Assembly: GCF_027409185.1 (NCBI RefSeq)
Contig: NC_084472.1
Coordinates: forward strand, 92,768,427-92,832,426
Reading direction: 5' to 3'
DNA: 64,000 nt
From: Cynocephalus volans
Lineage: Eukaryota > Chordata > Mammalia > Dermoptera > Cynocephalidae
Shown: positions 27,400 through 38,640 of the stretch, in pieces
Layout: the number at the start of each line of letters is the position of its first letter
How positions within the stretch are numbered: position 1 is the stretch's first letter
The notes under the pieces: generated by a model
Seen by the model: the letters and a program-made list of their open reading frames with translations, nothing else
Told to the model about the DNA's origin: nothing
Databases searched by the model: none
Program-made: the position numbers and the translations under genes

Positions 27400-27720
27400 T
27401 AAATAAACCTTTAACAAAATGCCTTCCACCCTCAGAACTCTTCTAAAATGATGTCACTAGTGTCAGATTTTCCTTTTATCTAGCTCCTCTTGGCCCTACA
27501 CAATTTGACCCTGATACCTACGTCGTCCTTCTTATAAAACTCATCTCCCTGGTTCCTTTGTCTCTCGACTCTTTGTTTCCCTCTTAATCTATTCACTTCA
27601 CCTACTAGCTCCAAGGCTCCTCTTCTAGATATTACCCAAAAAGGTATGCCTTCTTTCTGTGGGCCTGATTCTGGTAGTTATATAGTCACCTTGTGTGTAA
27701 GGTAAGTTAAACTCTAAAAA
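27400..27720 (+). repeat. L2 LINE fragment (low confidence)
   Basis: The pyrimidine-rich sequence with GCTCCTCTTGGCCCTACACA and CTAGCTCCAAGGCTCCTCTT resembles the L2 3' region before its end. It is decayed. Confidence 0.4.
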
Positions 27721-27780
27721 TTAAATTTCAAAGCCGGACCTGTCTGCTTCCCTCTGGACCTTGATTCTCCTTCTCAGCTA

Positions 27781-28277
27781 CAGCAGTTCTCTCCTTATCC
27801 GCGGTTTTAGTTTCCATGGTCTCAATTACCTGCAGTCAACCATAGTCCAAAAATATTAAACGTAAAATTTCAGAAATAAACAAATCGTAAGTTTTAAACT
27901 GTGCACTGTTCAGAGTAGTGTGCTGGAATCTACTGTCATCTGGCTCCATCCCGCCCAGAAAGTGAATCGCCCCTTAGTCCCTGGATCCACCTGTAAATGC
28001 TCCTGCCCATTAGTCACTGAGTAGCCCTCTTGGTCATCAGACCCACTGTCACCATATAGCAGTGCTTGTGCTCAAGTCACCTTTATTTTACTTCATAATG
28101 GCCCCAAAGTAGTGATGCTGGCAAATCGCATAGGCCAAAGAGAAGTGGTAAAGTGCTTCTTTTAGGGGAAAAGGTGAAAGTTCTCAATAAGGACAAAAAG
28201 TTCAGTATCATGTGCAATTGCAGCCATCCACTGGGGGTCTGGGTACGTGTCCCCCTGAAGATGAGGGGGCACTACTG
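27781..28277. mobile_element. Non-autonomous Tigger (pogo) DNA transposon
   Basis: The ends CAGCAGTTCTCTCCTTATCC and GAGGGGGCACTACTG are inverted and flanked by TA at 27779-27780 and 28278-28279, the Tc1/mariner target. Inside, ATGGCCCCAAAG near 28099, then GGCCAAAGAGAAG and GAAAAGGTGAAAGTTCTC preserve the start of a Tigger transposase frame. It is broken by stops and cut short by a large internal deletion. This is a dead element about 497 bp long. Confidence 0.88.
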
Positions 28278-28283
28278 TATTTC

Positions 28284-28440
28284 CAACTGTAAATCCAGAA
28301 ATCATCTGGAACTGAACATGTCCCAAACTGAGCTCCACATTTGACTTTCCCTCCCATCTTGGCACATCTCCCCTCAGAGTCAACAAGACTCTCATCTTCA
28401 GGATTGTGATGGAGACCTTGTTCTTCAAACCACCGAACCT
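28284..28440 (+). repeat. L2 LINE reverse-transcriptase fragment
   Basis: The blocks CATCTGGAACTGAACATGTC and CCAAACTGAGCTCCACATTT match the L2 RT region encoding a leucine-lysine-leucine-asparagine then lysine-threonine-glutamate motif. It begins directly after the Tigger element. Confidence 0.6.
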
Positions 28441-28764
28441 AAGATGGGATCATTCTACTTGGGCAGGCTGTCTGTCTGTCCGTCTTTCCTTGTTTCCCCT
28501 GCTTCACCTACACTACCGCCTGGGTCATTCAGCATTATAGAACCTGTTGAAAACCTACTGTAATCATCTTTAAATTAATCAACCAAACTTGAAACTTTTA
28601 TTCTTAAACTTCTAAGTCTATTGTCCAAACTGTGGCATCCTTTATTTGAGCACTAACTTTTTAACTTAAGATTTGGCTTCCTAATTTTTAAATATTTATA
28701 ACAGAAAATAATTTAAAATACATAGTTTTACTTGCACTTAAAAGTGATGTGAAAAGAACAATTT

Positions 28765-28842
28765 TTTTTTTGGCTGCTATCCAGTAAGGAGATCTGAACC
28801 CTTGATCTTGGTTTTATAACAGCTGAGCTAACCAGCTAACCC
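28765..28842 (-). repeat. tRNA-Ile-derived SINE, partial
   Basis: The reverse strand reads GTTAGCTGGTTAGCTCAGCT, TTATAAAACCAAGATCAAGG and ATCTCCTTACTGGATAGCAG, then poly(A). A perfect 10-bp duplication AAGAACAATT flanks it at 28755-28764 and 28843-28852. Confidence 0.9.
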
Positions 28843-29019
28843 AAGAACAATTAATTTTTAATGCTTATGTTTTATTGTAAAAACCAATATGATTTTAGAA
28901 TTGAAAGAAAGCAAGGGTTAAACTAATTATTTTGTAATTTACATAGAGAAAAAAATTTTAGCTGTATTATACCAACCATATTTGTCCTGTGAGCTTTTCA
29001 TTTTTTCATGACATGTGCA

Positions 29020-29125
29020 TGTATAATATAACCTCCAGGAGAGTAGGGGCTTTATCTCCAATACCTACAAAAGTGCCTAATATTGAATAGGTACACAGTA
29101 AATATTTGCTGACTCAATGACTATA
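29020..29125 (+). repeat. L2 LINE 3' end
   Basis: Matches the L2 terminus: CTCCAGGAGAGTAGGGGCTT, AGTGCCTAATATTGAATAGG and GTACACAGTAAATATTTGCT, ending near GACTCAATGA. Confidence 0.8.
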
Positions 29126-29280
29126 AAATTCAACAGTTACAAAATGGTGTAATGTGCAAAGTAAGTTTTCTTTCTCTCTCTAGATACCTAGGTTCTACCC
29201 CACAGGCCATCACCACTTTCCTAGTTTCTTTTGTATTTTTCTAGAGATATTATAATCTCACCTAAGCATGTGTGTATCTG

Positions 29281-29375
29281 TATAGGTAGATAGATATGTG
29301 TGTGCTTGTTTTTGTGTATGTATGTGTATGTGTATGTATGTATGTGTGTGTGTGTATATATATATAGCCATTAGT
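29281..29375. repeat. TG/TATG/TA simple repeat
   Basis: Imperfect TAGA, TGTG, TATG and TA units in succession. Confidence 0.9.
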
Positions 29376-29443
29376 TTTATATATATAAAAATTAGTTTTT
29401 CTCCCCTTAAATAGGGACATACTATATACATTTCCTGTATCTT

Positions 29444-29566
29444 GGGGTTGGCTGGTTAGTTCAGTCGGTTAGAGTGTTGTGTTATAACACTAAGGTCAAG
29501 GGTTCAGATCCCCATACCAGCCAGCCACCAAAAAAAAAAGAAAGAAAGAAAAAAAAAAAAACAAAA
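29444..29566 (+). repeat. tRNA-Ile-derived SINE with clear TSD
   Basis: A complete monomer: GGCTGGTTAGTTCAGTCGGT, AACACTAAGGTCAAGGGTTC, ACCAGCCAGCCACC and an A-rich tail with AAAG units. A 16-bp duplication flanks it at 29428-29443 and 29567-29582, with one mismatch. Confidence 0.95.
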
Positions 29567-29818
29567 ACATTTCCTGTACCTTAACTTTTGCATCAACTAT
29601 ATTTTGGGTATAATTTCATATTAACTTTTGAAAAACTCTCTCATCTTTCTAAAGATGACATAATATTTCTTGTATAATCATGTCCTCAATTTATTTGAAC
29701 AGTCTATTATTTATGATATTTAGGTTTCTAGGATTTTGTTATTTTAAGCAATGTTACAATAAAAGTTGTTATATGGATGAAATTGCTCATAGGTATGAGT
29801 ATCTGGACAATAATTTCT

Positions 29819-30216
29819 GTCTAAGTCAATTTGTGCTGCTATAACCAAACACCTGAGACTGGGTAATTTATAAAGAACAGAAATTTATTTCTCATAGTTC
29901 TGGAGTCTGGGAAGTCCAAGATCAAGGCACTGGCAGGTTTGGTTGCCTGGTGAGGGCTGCTCTCTGCTTCCAAGGTGGTGCCTTGATGCTGTAAACTCCA
30001 AAGAGGAACACTGTGTCTTCACATAAGGGAAGGTGGAAAGGAAAGCCAGCCAAAAGCTTCCTGAAGCCTCTTTTATAATGGCCTTAATCCCATTTGCAAA
30101 GGGAAGAGCCCTCATGACCTAATCACCTCTTCTACATCCCACCTCTTAATATCATCGCATTGGTCATTAAGTTTCAACACCTGAATTTTGGAGGAGACAC
30201 ATTCAAACTATAGCTA
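29819..30216 (-). repeat. MLT1A-type LTR inserted in L1
   Basis: Reverse-complement MLT1A blocks: TGCTGCTATAACCAAACACC, TGAGACTGGGTAATTTATAA, AGTCTGGGAAGTCCAAGATC, CTCATGACCTAATCACCTCT and GGAGGAGACACATTCAAACT. It is near full length; the open frame at 29885-30115 lies inside it. Confidence 0.9.
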
Positions 30217-30600
30217 TATCTTAAAAGTGGAATCCTTGGATCAAAGAGAAAAGACATTTAAAATTTGAATGTATACTGGCAAATTTCCTTCCATAGATAT
30301 TATACTGATTTATACATTCACCAACAATGTATAAGAGCACCGTTTTCCTTCACATTGGCCAACACATTGTTATTCAAATTTGAGATCATTATAATTTAAA
30401 GTTGAAAAATGGTATCATGTAATTTTAATGTTTTTTTCTTTAAATATAAAGGAAGTAAACTATATTAATTATTCTCACATTTTAAAGATACTAGTAATTT
30501 CATCTCTATATTGTCAGAAACTGTTCATGTGCTATTAACTTACCGTTAATGCTATTTTCCTCTCTATTGTAATTTCAATCATTAAACATTTCCTCACTTT

Positions 30601-31134
30601 CTCTCTTCACAGGCTTTGCACTTGCAACTCTCCTTCTGAAATGACTTTCTCCAGCCTCTCATTAAATCAATCAGAATCTTAACTCCATATGCACTGAATA
30701 TATCCAGGTGGTGGTAAAGGAGAGAAACAGGTAACAGGGCTCCTTTCTGATTGGAAGAATTGGGTAAATGGAAACAGAGATTTGGGGGAGACTTACTTTT
30801 CACTGCAACACCTTTGTACAATTGAATTTCATACCAATTGTATACGTAACCTATGTACAAGCAAACACATGCGTAAATACACACACATTGCCAATGCACA
30901 TCCTTGTCTTTCAAGGTATGGCTTGTATGTAATTTTCAGCTGAAAGTTATTTATCTTTATTATTATTAACATTTATGAAAATTAAGCATAATATACCTAT
31001 AAATTGTGAAACATGAACATTTTTATAGAAAAATAGAAGTATTTCTTTTGCAGCTTGCTATTTTCTTGACTGAGAATCTGTGTCTGATAATTTTTTGAGT
31101 TCTGCTAACATGCCCAGCACATTCCTTAATCAAT
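30601..31134. other. Unassigned intergenic DNA
   Basis: No gene is visible. The CACACACATTGCC region is weakly repetitive. Confidence 0.3.
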
Positions 31135-31350
31135 GTAGGTATTCAAAAACTGCTTAATTCATTTAGCAAACATTTATTGAGCTGCTGTTCTAGGAAATTA
31201 TCTTGGTAATCACTGGCAATAGAATTTACAGTCACAATCCTTGACCCTAGAGAACCAAGTTAATGATGAAGATAAACACAGAGATAAATAATTCTAATAG
31301 GTGCAATTTAGAGACATGCATAGAAGAGAACTGATAAACATCAAGTGATT
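31135..31350 (-). repeat. L2-related ancient repeat
   Basis: ATTTAGCAAACATTTATTGA, CTGCTGTTCTAGGAAATTAT and CCTTGACCCTAGAGAACCAA follow a common ancient mammalian block that I place in the L2 family, in antisense. Confidence 0.5.
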
Positions 31351-31697
31351 ATTTATCTCAGCATTTCCTGAAGATTGAGTCAAGCAGCATCTTCTCATGA
31401 TGATTTTAGGTGATCACCAGGAACATTTTTTATTAGATAATTATTTATTATAGAAAATACATTACAAAAATGAATACTTTGTGGAGATTAATTTAGTATG
31501 AGGTTAAAGTAGACATTTAATTTTAAGAAGTCAGTCACTGTAAAGAAAAATATTAAGTAAATAAGAGTTTAGCTAGAACATAGCTACTGCAACAGTAGTG
31601 AAGCAGAGATAAGAATGACAAGGTTGGCAATTGTTTGTCATATACTGATCAGGTACACATTGCCTTGGTAATGATAATGATAATCAAATGTTAGAAG

Positions 31698-31870
31698 AGC
31701 TTCCCTTTTTTTTGAGTTTACTCCGTGTCAAGCATTATGTTGGGTACGTTGTGATATCTCATCTAATAGTCACAATATCCCAAAGAGACATGTATTTTCT
31801 TGAAGAAACAGAGCTGAGAGAGGTTAATTAAATAGCTTGCATAATTAAAAGTTTGTTCTTTAATTGCTAT
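31698..31870 (-). repeat. MIR SINE
   Basis: Reverse-complement MIR: ACTCCGTGTCAAGCATTATG, TCTCATCTAATAGTCACAAT, ATGTATTTTCTTGAAGAAAC and AGAGAGGTTAATTAAATAGC in the expected order. Confidence 0.75.
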
Positions 31871-31959
31871 GCAGTTGACCCACTAGGAGCAAGGTATTAA
31901 AAGAAATGATAGCTAAGGACTCTGACCTTGTTAATCTTGAATTTAAGTGAAGAAAACAA

Positions 31960-32190
31960 ACACTTGATGAAAAAATACCCTTTATGAGAGGTGCTGTGAA
32001 AGAGTATTATGAGTATTTATGGCAGAAGAAGTATTAGGAGAGGGAGGAAAGGTCAGAGAAGCCTTCCTTCAGGAGGTCATGCTAAATTGAGCTCTGACAA
32101 ATGACTAGTAGTTAACTGGGCACTACACAAAGGAAACTTCAGGTGTAATTCCCGAGGAAGAACATAAAAGAAAGTCAGTGTGATAGAGGA
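31960..32190 (-). repeat. L2 LINE fragment
   Basis: The blocks AGAGAAGCCTTCCTTCAGGA and GCTAAATTGAGCTCTGACAA match antisense L2. Confidence 0.6.
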
Positions 32191-32299
32191 CAGAGAACTT
32201 CACAGTCCCACAAACAATGATAGGAGCCCTACTAAGAGTAGGTTGTCAAAATTTTGAATTATTGCCAATTTCATGGGTAAGAAATGTTATCTCAGGGTA

Positions 32300-33060
32300 G
32301 ATTTATTTGCATTTCCTTTATTATGAACATCTTTTATAAGGTTAAGAACTACCTACATTTTTTTTCCTGTAAGCAGCTACTTATATCTTCGCATATTTTC
32401 TTATTTTTTCTTATTCATTTCAAGAAGTTTCTTATAGACTAAGTAAATTTGTTTTCCAATTTGCCATGTATCTTTCATTTTTATTTTCAATTTTAGTCAT
32501 GTAGAAAGTGTTAATTATTTTTTAAATGAAATCATTCTGTGATTTTGCAGTTTTTTGAGTTTAATATAATACTGAGAAGTCTGATGTAATCCTGTCTTAT
32601 GAAAACATTAAATTGTGTTTTCTTCTAGTACTTTTATGGTATCAATTTTCAAGTGTAAACATGTCAACCATTGGAATTTTGGGGGGAATAAAGTATGGGG
32701 TATAAATACAATTAGATTTTTTTTTAAATGTTTTTACTTGTTATAACACCATTTGTTAAATAATCTATCTTTTCCTGATTGATTTGAAACATCTCCTTTA
32801 TCAACTACTAGATTTTTATATGTATTTGAGTCCTTTACTGGACTCTCTATTCTGTCCTATTGATGAGTATGAATATATAGATATTCATACCCTAGTAAAA
32901 GTGTTTTAATTATTATTGTTTATACTATTTTATTATCTTGTAGGGCTAATTACTTGTATAGCATATTCTTCTTATTTAGAATTTTTCTAAATTATTTTTA
33001 TTTATTTTTCCATATATACTTTAGAATCAGCTTTCTAGTTTAGAAATTTTCTTTTAAAAC
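32300..33060 (-). repeat. Old L1 fragment
   Basis: Antisense L1M: TTTCTTATAGACTAAGTAAA, AACACCATTTGTTAAATAAT, TATGTATTTGAGTCCTTTAC, CTCTCTATTCTGTCCTATTG. A short palindrome around 32867-32890 (GTATGAATAT and its complement around ATAG) is a small AT-rich hairpin. Confidence 0.65.
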
Positions 33061-33074
33061 TTTTATTGAGCATG

Positions 33075-33375
33075 AGATTGAAGGAAGCAAGGGAGGGATC
33101 CATGGCGCTATTTTAGGGAGAGTTTTCCAGGCCAAGGTGACAGTGTGTGCAGAGCCTAGCCTGGGAGTGTATGTCCTGTGTTTGAAAAACAGAGAAGAAG
33201 CTGACGTTGCTGCAACAGAGAGAATGAGGAGTTGAGTCATAGGAGACAAAATAGAGCTAATGGTGAGGTGAAATGAGGGTGAGGCATGAGGGACCACATT
33301 GGTCCCTCTGGACCATTATAAGACTTTGGCTTTTAGTCCAAATGAGATGAAAAGTCACTGGCAGATTTAAAGCAC
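33075..33375 (-). repeat. L2 LINE fragment
   Basis: TTTTCCAGGCCAAGGTGACA, GACTTTGGCTTTTAGTCCAA and ATGAGATGAAAAGTCACTGG match antisense L2. Confidence 0.65.
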
Positions 33376-33399
33376 TGAAGTAACATACACAAAAATTTT

Positions 33400-33975
33400 G
33401 AATTTTTATATGTGTAAAATGTCCAATCAATTGATTTCTGGGTAACTACCTGAAAGAAATAGTCAACATATGCAATAAATAAATAAATTAATTAATAAAT
33501 TAATAAATAAATAAATTAATTAAATAGCATTGTACAAAGATATTTATTGCAGCACTGCTTGTTACAGTGAAAAAATGACAACTGAAATGAATATTAATAA
33601 AGAAATGAGTTTTTTAAAAGATCTGTGCTATATCCATACTATAAAATACTAAGAGGCAGTTAAATGCACAGAGTAAGTTTGAAAGCACAGAAAAAAACTA
33701 ATAGACCTATCATCTTGAAGGCAAAGTGGTACAGTAAGGGGGGCACTGGCTTGTCTTTTGCAGCCTCACTGAAATGTTTGTGGATGAAGGGATGTGAAGT
33801 CTGAGATTTGGTTCCAAGTGCTCCAGCACGGCAGGAGTAAGTGGGGATACAGCTGAAGCAAGATCAGCAATCCACTGGTACTCACTGAGGCTAAGTTGCT
33901 GGCATAGGAGGATTAATTTCCTTTTCTGTCTACTTTTGATATGTTTGAAAATTCCACAAAAGTAAAAATACAAAA
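33400..33975 (+). repeat. Old L1 3' UTR (L1MC-like) with AT-rich microsatellite
   Basis: CTGGGTAACTACCTGAAAGA, TTTATTGCAGCACTGCTTGT, ATCCATACTATAAAATACTA and the late block GATGTGAAGTCTGAGATTTG follow the L1MC 3' UTR. AATA/ATTA units at about 33474-33525 interrupt it. Confidence 0.75.
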
Positions 33976-34117
33976 AGAATACAAACTCATTAAAGATTAA
34001 AGCATAAAAATTAGAAAATTATTCCACAACAGCCTTGGCTGTTGCTTTATAGTGCATTTAAGGCAGCTCTTCTTGAAGAAACATATTTGTAATAAATGTT
34101 TAGATATGCTAGACAAT

Positions 34118-34190
34118 CAGGGCTCTGAGGATTAAATGAGATGATCTGTGTAAATTATTTAGCCCAGAATTCTCAATACATATAAACCTA
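34118..34190 (+). repeat. MIR SINE 3' part
   Basis: GGGCTCTGAGGATTAAATGA, GATGATCTGTGTAAATTATT and TAGCCCAGAATTCTCAATAC match the MIR 3' half. Confidence 0.75.
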
Positions 34191-34209
34191 AAAGTTTTTT
34201 TTCTGAAAG

Positions 34210-35170
34210 TTGATTTTATCACTCAAAATATATTACAGTAATTTTTAAATCTATCTATCTATCTAACTATAATTTGCTTTCTGTTTAACAGCCACATAAT
34301 GGTTCATAATTTATTTAGCTTTGATATTTTTCCCTCTCACAACAATTTTACAATGATTGTCTTGTAATACATATTTGTGTACCTGCCCAATTATTTCCAA
34401 GCCCTAGAAGTGGACTTGCTGGATCAAAACCAATACATTTAAATAAAGTTTTTTTCCAGTTTGCCCTACAAAGAGATTGTACTCACATGCACTATCTCCA
34501 AATAATTGTAAATATGCCTGTTTTGCCAACAAGGCATTAAATATATATGCGCACATAAAAAAAATCATTCTCTTCTTAAAGCTTAAATTTGTATTCCATG
34601 CATTATTCGTGAAGGTAAATGAATATTTATTATCTATTTTTGTTTCTGCCATGGTGAACTACCTTTTCATGTTCTCTATTTTTCTATTGGACTCTTTGTC
34701 TTTTCTTCATTGATTTGTTAGAGCTCTTTATATTAAGACTATTAATACTCTGTCACATATATTGCAGAACATTTTCCCTAGTTTGCCGTTTGTCTTTAAC
34801 TTTATGTAGTTTTAAATATTTCGACCTTTATTTTATGGTATATAGTATTTATGGCATACTTAGAAAAGCCTTTCCTATTGCAAAATTATAAAGCTATTTT
34901 TTCTATAGTCTCTCACACTGTTGGATTAATTCAGTTATATTTCTGTCTTTAATCCATCTGAAATTTATTATTGAAGTAAGGTTATATACTTTATTCCTAA
35001 ATGCATAACTAACTGTCTCAACCTGTTTATTGAATAATTTATTTTCTGTCTTTGATTGGGAGTCATCTGATTATTTTTCTTTTGGATACTTTTTATTGGC
35101 TCTTTTCACACATTTATTATTTTATATACATTTTAAAACCATTTGTTTTGTCCCAAGAAAATCCTGAAAA
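34210..35170 (-). repeat. Old L1 fragment
   Basis: Antisense L1M: AGTGGACTTGCTGGATCAAA, TTGTTAGAGCTCTTTATATT, CATTTTCCCTAGTTTGCCGT and TCTTTAATCCATCTGAAATT in order. ATCT units lie at about 34251-34265. Confidence 0.75.
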
Positions 35171-35172
35171 GA

Positions 35173-35345
35173 CTATACAGTCACCCCACATTATCCGTGG
35201 GGGATTGGTACCAGGATGCCCACATATACCAAAATCCACAGATACACAAGTCCTACAGGCAGCTCTGTGGAACCTACTGATATGAGAAGTCAGACCTCTG
35301 CATATGCAGGGTCAGCATCTCCTGAAAACTATATTTTCAATCTCC
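35173..35345. mobile_element. Decayed MER2-like Tigger fragment
   Basis: CAGTCACCCCACATTATCCG and GGTACCAGGATGCCCACATA match a MER2/Tigger end. The interior is largely deleted, and the far end (GCATATGCAGGGTCAGCATC) is degenerate. Confidence 0.65.
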
Positions 35346-35364
35346 ATGGTAATTTCAGAACTCT

Positions 35365-35925
35365 GTAGCACAGCAATTACACTTCTAGAGATATACTCCA
35401 AAGAAATTAATGCATGGGTCCACCAAAAACATGTACAATAATACTTACAGAAGTTTAGTTAACCATAACTGAAAACTGGAAACAACCCAAATGTCCACCA
35501 ACAAGAGAACAGATAAACAAATTGTGGTTTGTTATTCAATAGGATACTATATATACAGCAGAAACGATAAAGACCTACTGACAAAGGAGACTTGGAAAAA
35601 TCTCATTACCATTATCTTGAGCAAAAGAAACTTCACATAAAGAAATACATACTATATCAATCTATTTATATGAAGTTCAAGAACAGGCAAAACTAATCTT
35701 GTAATAAGTCAGAAAATGGTTACTTCTTGGAGGGTTGAGTACTGTTGAGGAAGAGTAACTAGATGATCTAGGGATATGTTGGAAATCTTTTGAGTCTTGA
35801 TCTAGGGGATATTACCACCATTTTATAAGTATGTAAAAGATGTAAAAGTTAATTGAGCTGTACACTTAAGATGTGTTCACTTTACTCAATATAAATTTAC
35901 CGAAATTTTTAAAATGTAAGTTTCC
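35365..35925 (+). repeat. Old L1 3' UTR
   Basis: ATTACACTTCTAGAGATATA, ACTGGAAACAACCCAAATGT, GTTCAAGAACAGGCAAAACT and GAGCTGTACACTTAAGATGT match the L1MA/MB 3' UTR in order. Confidence 0.88.
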
Positions 35926-36322
35926 TATTGGACTTGTGCATATCTAGTCACCAAAATAAAAGATAAAATACAAAAAAATCCCCAACCCCCCAAAAACTAA
36001 TAAACAAAAAAGCAAAAAATAAGCAACTAAAACACACACACACATACACACTAACAAAAAACAGAGGATCTTTTCTCCTACACTTGGCTGTGCTTGCGTC
36101 CTATATTTCTCTTTGTGACATTTCTATCTCCCAAGTCTCCCAAGCTAAAAGTTACAGCATCACATTTTATATCCTATAATAAGTGAACATCATCTCAAAT
36201 CAATCTCTTTACCCTTTTTCCTAACAACATCTTCAAATGGACTACAAAAATAGCCTTCTAATAGGATTCTCCCCACCCAAACTCTGGCCCTCATGTATTT
36301 TTCAAAATGCTGATGTTTGATT
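35926..36322 (+). other. Unassigned, possibly L2
   Basis: An A-rich and CA-rich stretch (35960-36055) is followed by pyrimidine-rich sequence (CCCAAGTCTCCCAAGCTAAA) that could be decayed L2. Not firm. Confidence 0.3.
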
Positions 36323-36330
36323 TTCTAGAA

Positions 36331-36525
36331 CAGTGCTTTCTGAGATGACGAAAATGTTCTAGAGCCACACCCTCCGGTATGGTACCCACTAACCATAGGT
36401 AGCTACTGGGCACTTGAATTGTGGCCAGTTTGGCAGAAGCTTTGAATTTTTCATTTCAATTTATTTTAATTAATTTAAATGTAAATAGCCAGTGTGGCTA
36501 GTGACTAGTGTGCTGGTCAATGCAG
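36331..36525. mobile_element. Non-autonomous hAT (Charlie-type) element
   Basis: Begins CAGTGCTTTCTGAGATGACG, contains GGTAGCTACTGGGCACTTGA and AAATAGCCAGTGTGGCTAGT, and ends near GTCAATGCAG. A perfect 8-bp duplication TTCTAGAA at 36323-36330 and 36526-36533 fits hAT transposition. It is about 195 bp with no coding capacity. Confidence 0.88.
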
Positions 36526-36533
36526 TTCTAGAA

Positions 36534-36959
36534 GTAAAGCTCGAGCTGTGTCTCTCTCCAGATGGGATTAGATTTTACACAGTTGCTGACTCTAGGCCTG
36601 GATGGACTGATGCCAGCTCAGTAGCTTCTCATCAAACACAAACATATTTTGAATATTGGACTTCATCCCCCTGGATTTGTTCTTTTAACACTCCTCAAGT
36701 AATTGAGTAAGGACACTTTTTAATACAAGTGCTTTTCACTTTTCTCACCACTGATCATAGATCCTGGATAATTTTTAAGTGGTTGGACCCTGTTCTGCAG
36801 ATAGTTCAAAAGGTTTCTAATCTCTATTTACCTATCACACCCATTTGAAATGCACTTTACTGGAGTCTCCATCCCAAACAGCAGAACTATGCGTGACTGA
36901 AACCAGGTTATATTGCCTGTCATAGGTACAAATAAGCATAAATAATAAACAACAATTGA
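36534..36959. other. Unassigned intergenic DNA
   Basis: Nothing is recognised; part may be decayed L2. Confidence 0.3.
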
Positions 36960-37275
36960 ATCCAGTCAAACTTGGGTAATAAATTTATGGTGAATTGATG
37001 GGATGTAGCCATAGAGCTATTAGAATGATTTAGATTTGTATTAACACAGAAAGATGTTTATATAAAACTATAATATGAAATCAGCAGGATATAAAATACT
37101 AAATACCCTAATTCTATTTTTTAACATAAATATATGTATGCATTGACATAGGAATAAATTGAAAGGAAATACATTAAAATGTGAACAGCAGTGGTTTTTC
37201 TCCAGGAAGTGGGATTTGATATAATCAATCGACATTTTCTATATTATCTGTCATTAACTTTTTTAAAAAATGAAA
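36960..37275 (+). repeat. Old L1 3' UTR
   Basis: GGGATGTAGCCATAGAGCTA, ATGAAATCAGCAGGATATAA and GAACAGCAGTGGTTTTTCTC resemble an L1MC/MD 3' UTR. Confidence 0.6.
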
Positions 37276-37639
37276 ACAACATATTCAAATTCTGCAGTGC
37301 ACTTCTAAAGCCAGATATCCTTTAAATTCTGAGCTAGTAACTGTTTTCTGCAAAATCCATAGCTACATCAGGTAAACCAGAAATCCCAAGGTTAGGGTTT
37401 TAATTATTCAACAGTGGGCCTCTGCTGATAGAGATTCTAAAAAAGGGAAAATGTAAGACTCTGTATATGGCCTCAAACAATGTCAAGTGTAGTTTAATGT
37501 TGGGAGTGCTATTCTAAGTTATGATCACCAATTCCAAAATTCAGAGAAGGGTCTATACAAAGATACCAATTGAAAAGAAGAAAAGAAAACTATTCATTAA
37601 AAAATAGGTCCCCTTGATGGCCAGCTGCAAAAAAAAAAT

Positions 37640-38640
37640 TGGGATTTAAAAAAATAATATCATAGTGGGGAAGATATTTGAGAAGACAAAACCCAGAAAC
37701 TATAAAAGATTCAACTTATAAGAAGCAACATCAGAAAAAGCAACAACTGGGAAAAATCTGCAACTAATATCATAGACAAAGGACTAACTTCCTTAATCTA
37801 TAAATACCTTTTGTAAACCAAGAAAATCAGACAATAAAAATATACACAAGATATAAACACAAAATTCAAAACAGTGGTTATTTTTAGGAGCAAGGGAGAG
37901 AGAAGTATTTGGGGAGAAGCCCACAGAAAGCTTCCAAGATACTAATAAAATTACCATTAGATTTTAAACTAGGTGATGGGTTCACAGGTGTTTTATTATT
38001 CTTTAGTCTCTCTGTGTGGATATGTATTTGCGTGTGTACATAAGTATACAATTATACACATAAATGCATATATATACATGTATATTCAGTATGTATACTA
38101 AAAAAAGGTTAAATGTATTGAACAAGAGGCAGGATAAAGGGAGAGATAATTTTGAGTGAAAAATGTGTATCGGTATTTCTGTGAGGAATCTATAAAAATT
38201 ACAATGCACGTATTTTTTGATCCAGTATTTCTACTTCAAGAAAATTCACTCTAAATATATAATTGTACATGTATTATATGAAGTTACATTATACAAGGCT
38301 ATTTATTGTAACATCTTGTGTTATAGTGAAAAATTCAAAATGAATTATTGACAGAGAGCCTCATATGTAAAACAACTAGTATGCTCTTGAATACACATAG
38401 AGCTGCAATGACAAAATAAAGAAAAAAGTATAGATATATAGATAGATAAATAAAAGGGATTCCATTACATATTATTTTGGGGAAAAATATGTAGAAAAGT
38501 GGTATAATTGGCATATTAAAAATAAATACATACATGCTTGCATACTTACAGGTTCTCTAGAAAAGGGATAATTGGTTGGACGGGGAGTAGATGTGGGGAA
38601 GTCTGAGTACTATGCATTCAAAAATAAATTTTTAAAGCAA
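37640..38640 (+). repeat. Old L1 ORF2 end and 3' UTR
   Basis: AGACAAAACCCAGAAACTAT, AACATCAGAAAAAGCAACAA, TAGACAAAGGACTAACTTCC, then L1M 3' UTR blocks such as TTTGATCCAGTATTTCTACT and GAGCTGCAATGACAAAATAA. All frames are broken. Confidence 0.7.

Larger units (their letters stand above)
29376..30600 (-). repeat. Old L1 3' region holding two later insertions
   Basis: Antisense L1M sequence in three pieces. At 29376-29443 and 29583-29818 it includes AGCAATGTTACAATAAAAGT. At 30217-30600 it resumes with AAGTGGAATCCTTGGATCAA and CAAATTTCCTTCCATAGATA. A SINE (29444-29566) and an MLT1 LTR (29819-30216) split it. The pieces are collinear with one element. Confidence 0.75.

Noticed and set aside
32867-32890. 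AT-rich palindrome GTATGAATAT with complement
   Set aside because: Short and low complexity, expected by chance in AT-rich L1 sequence.
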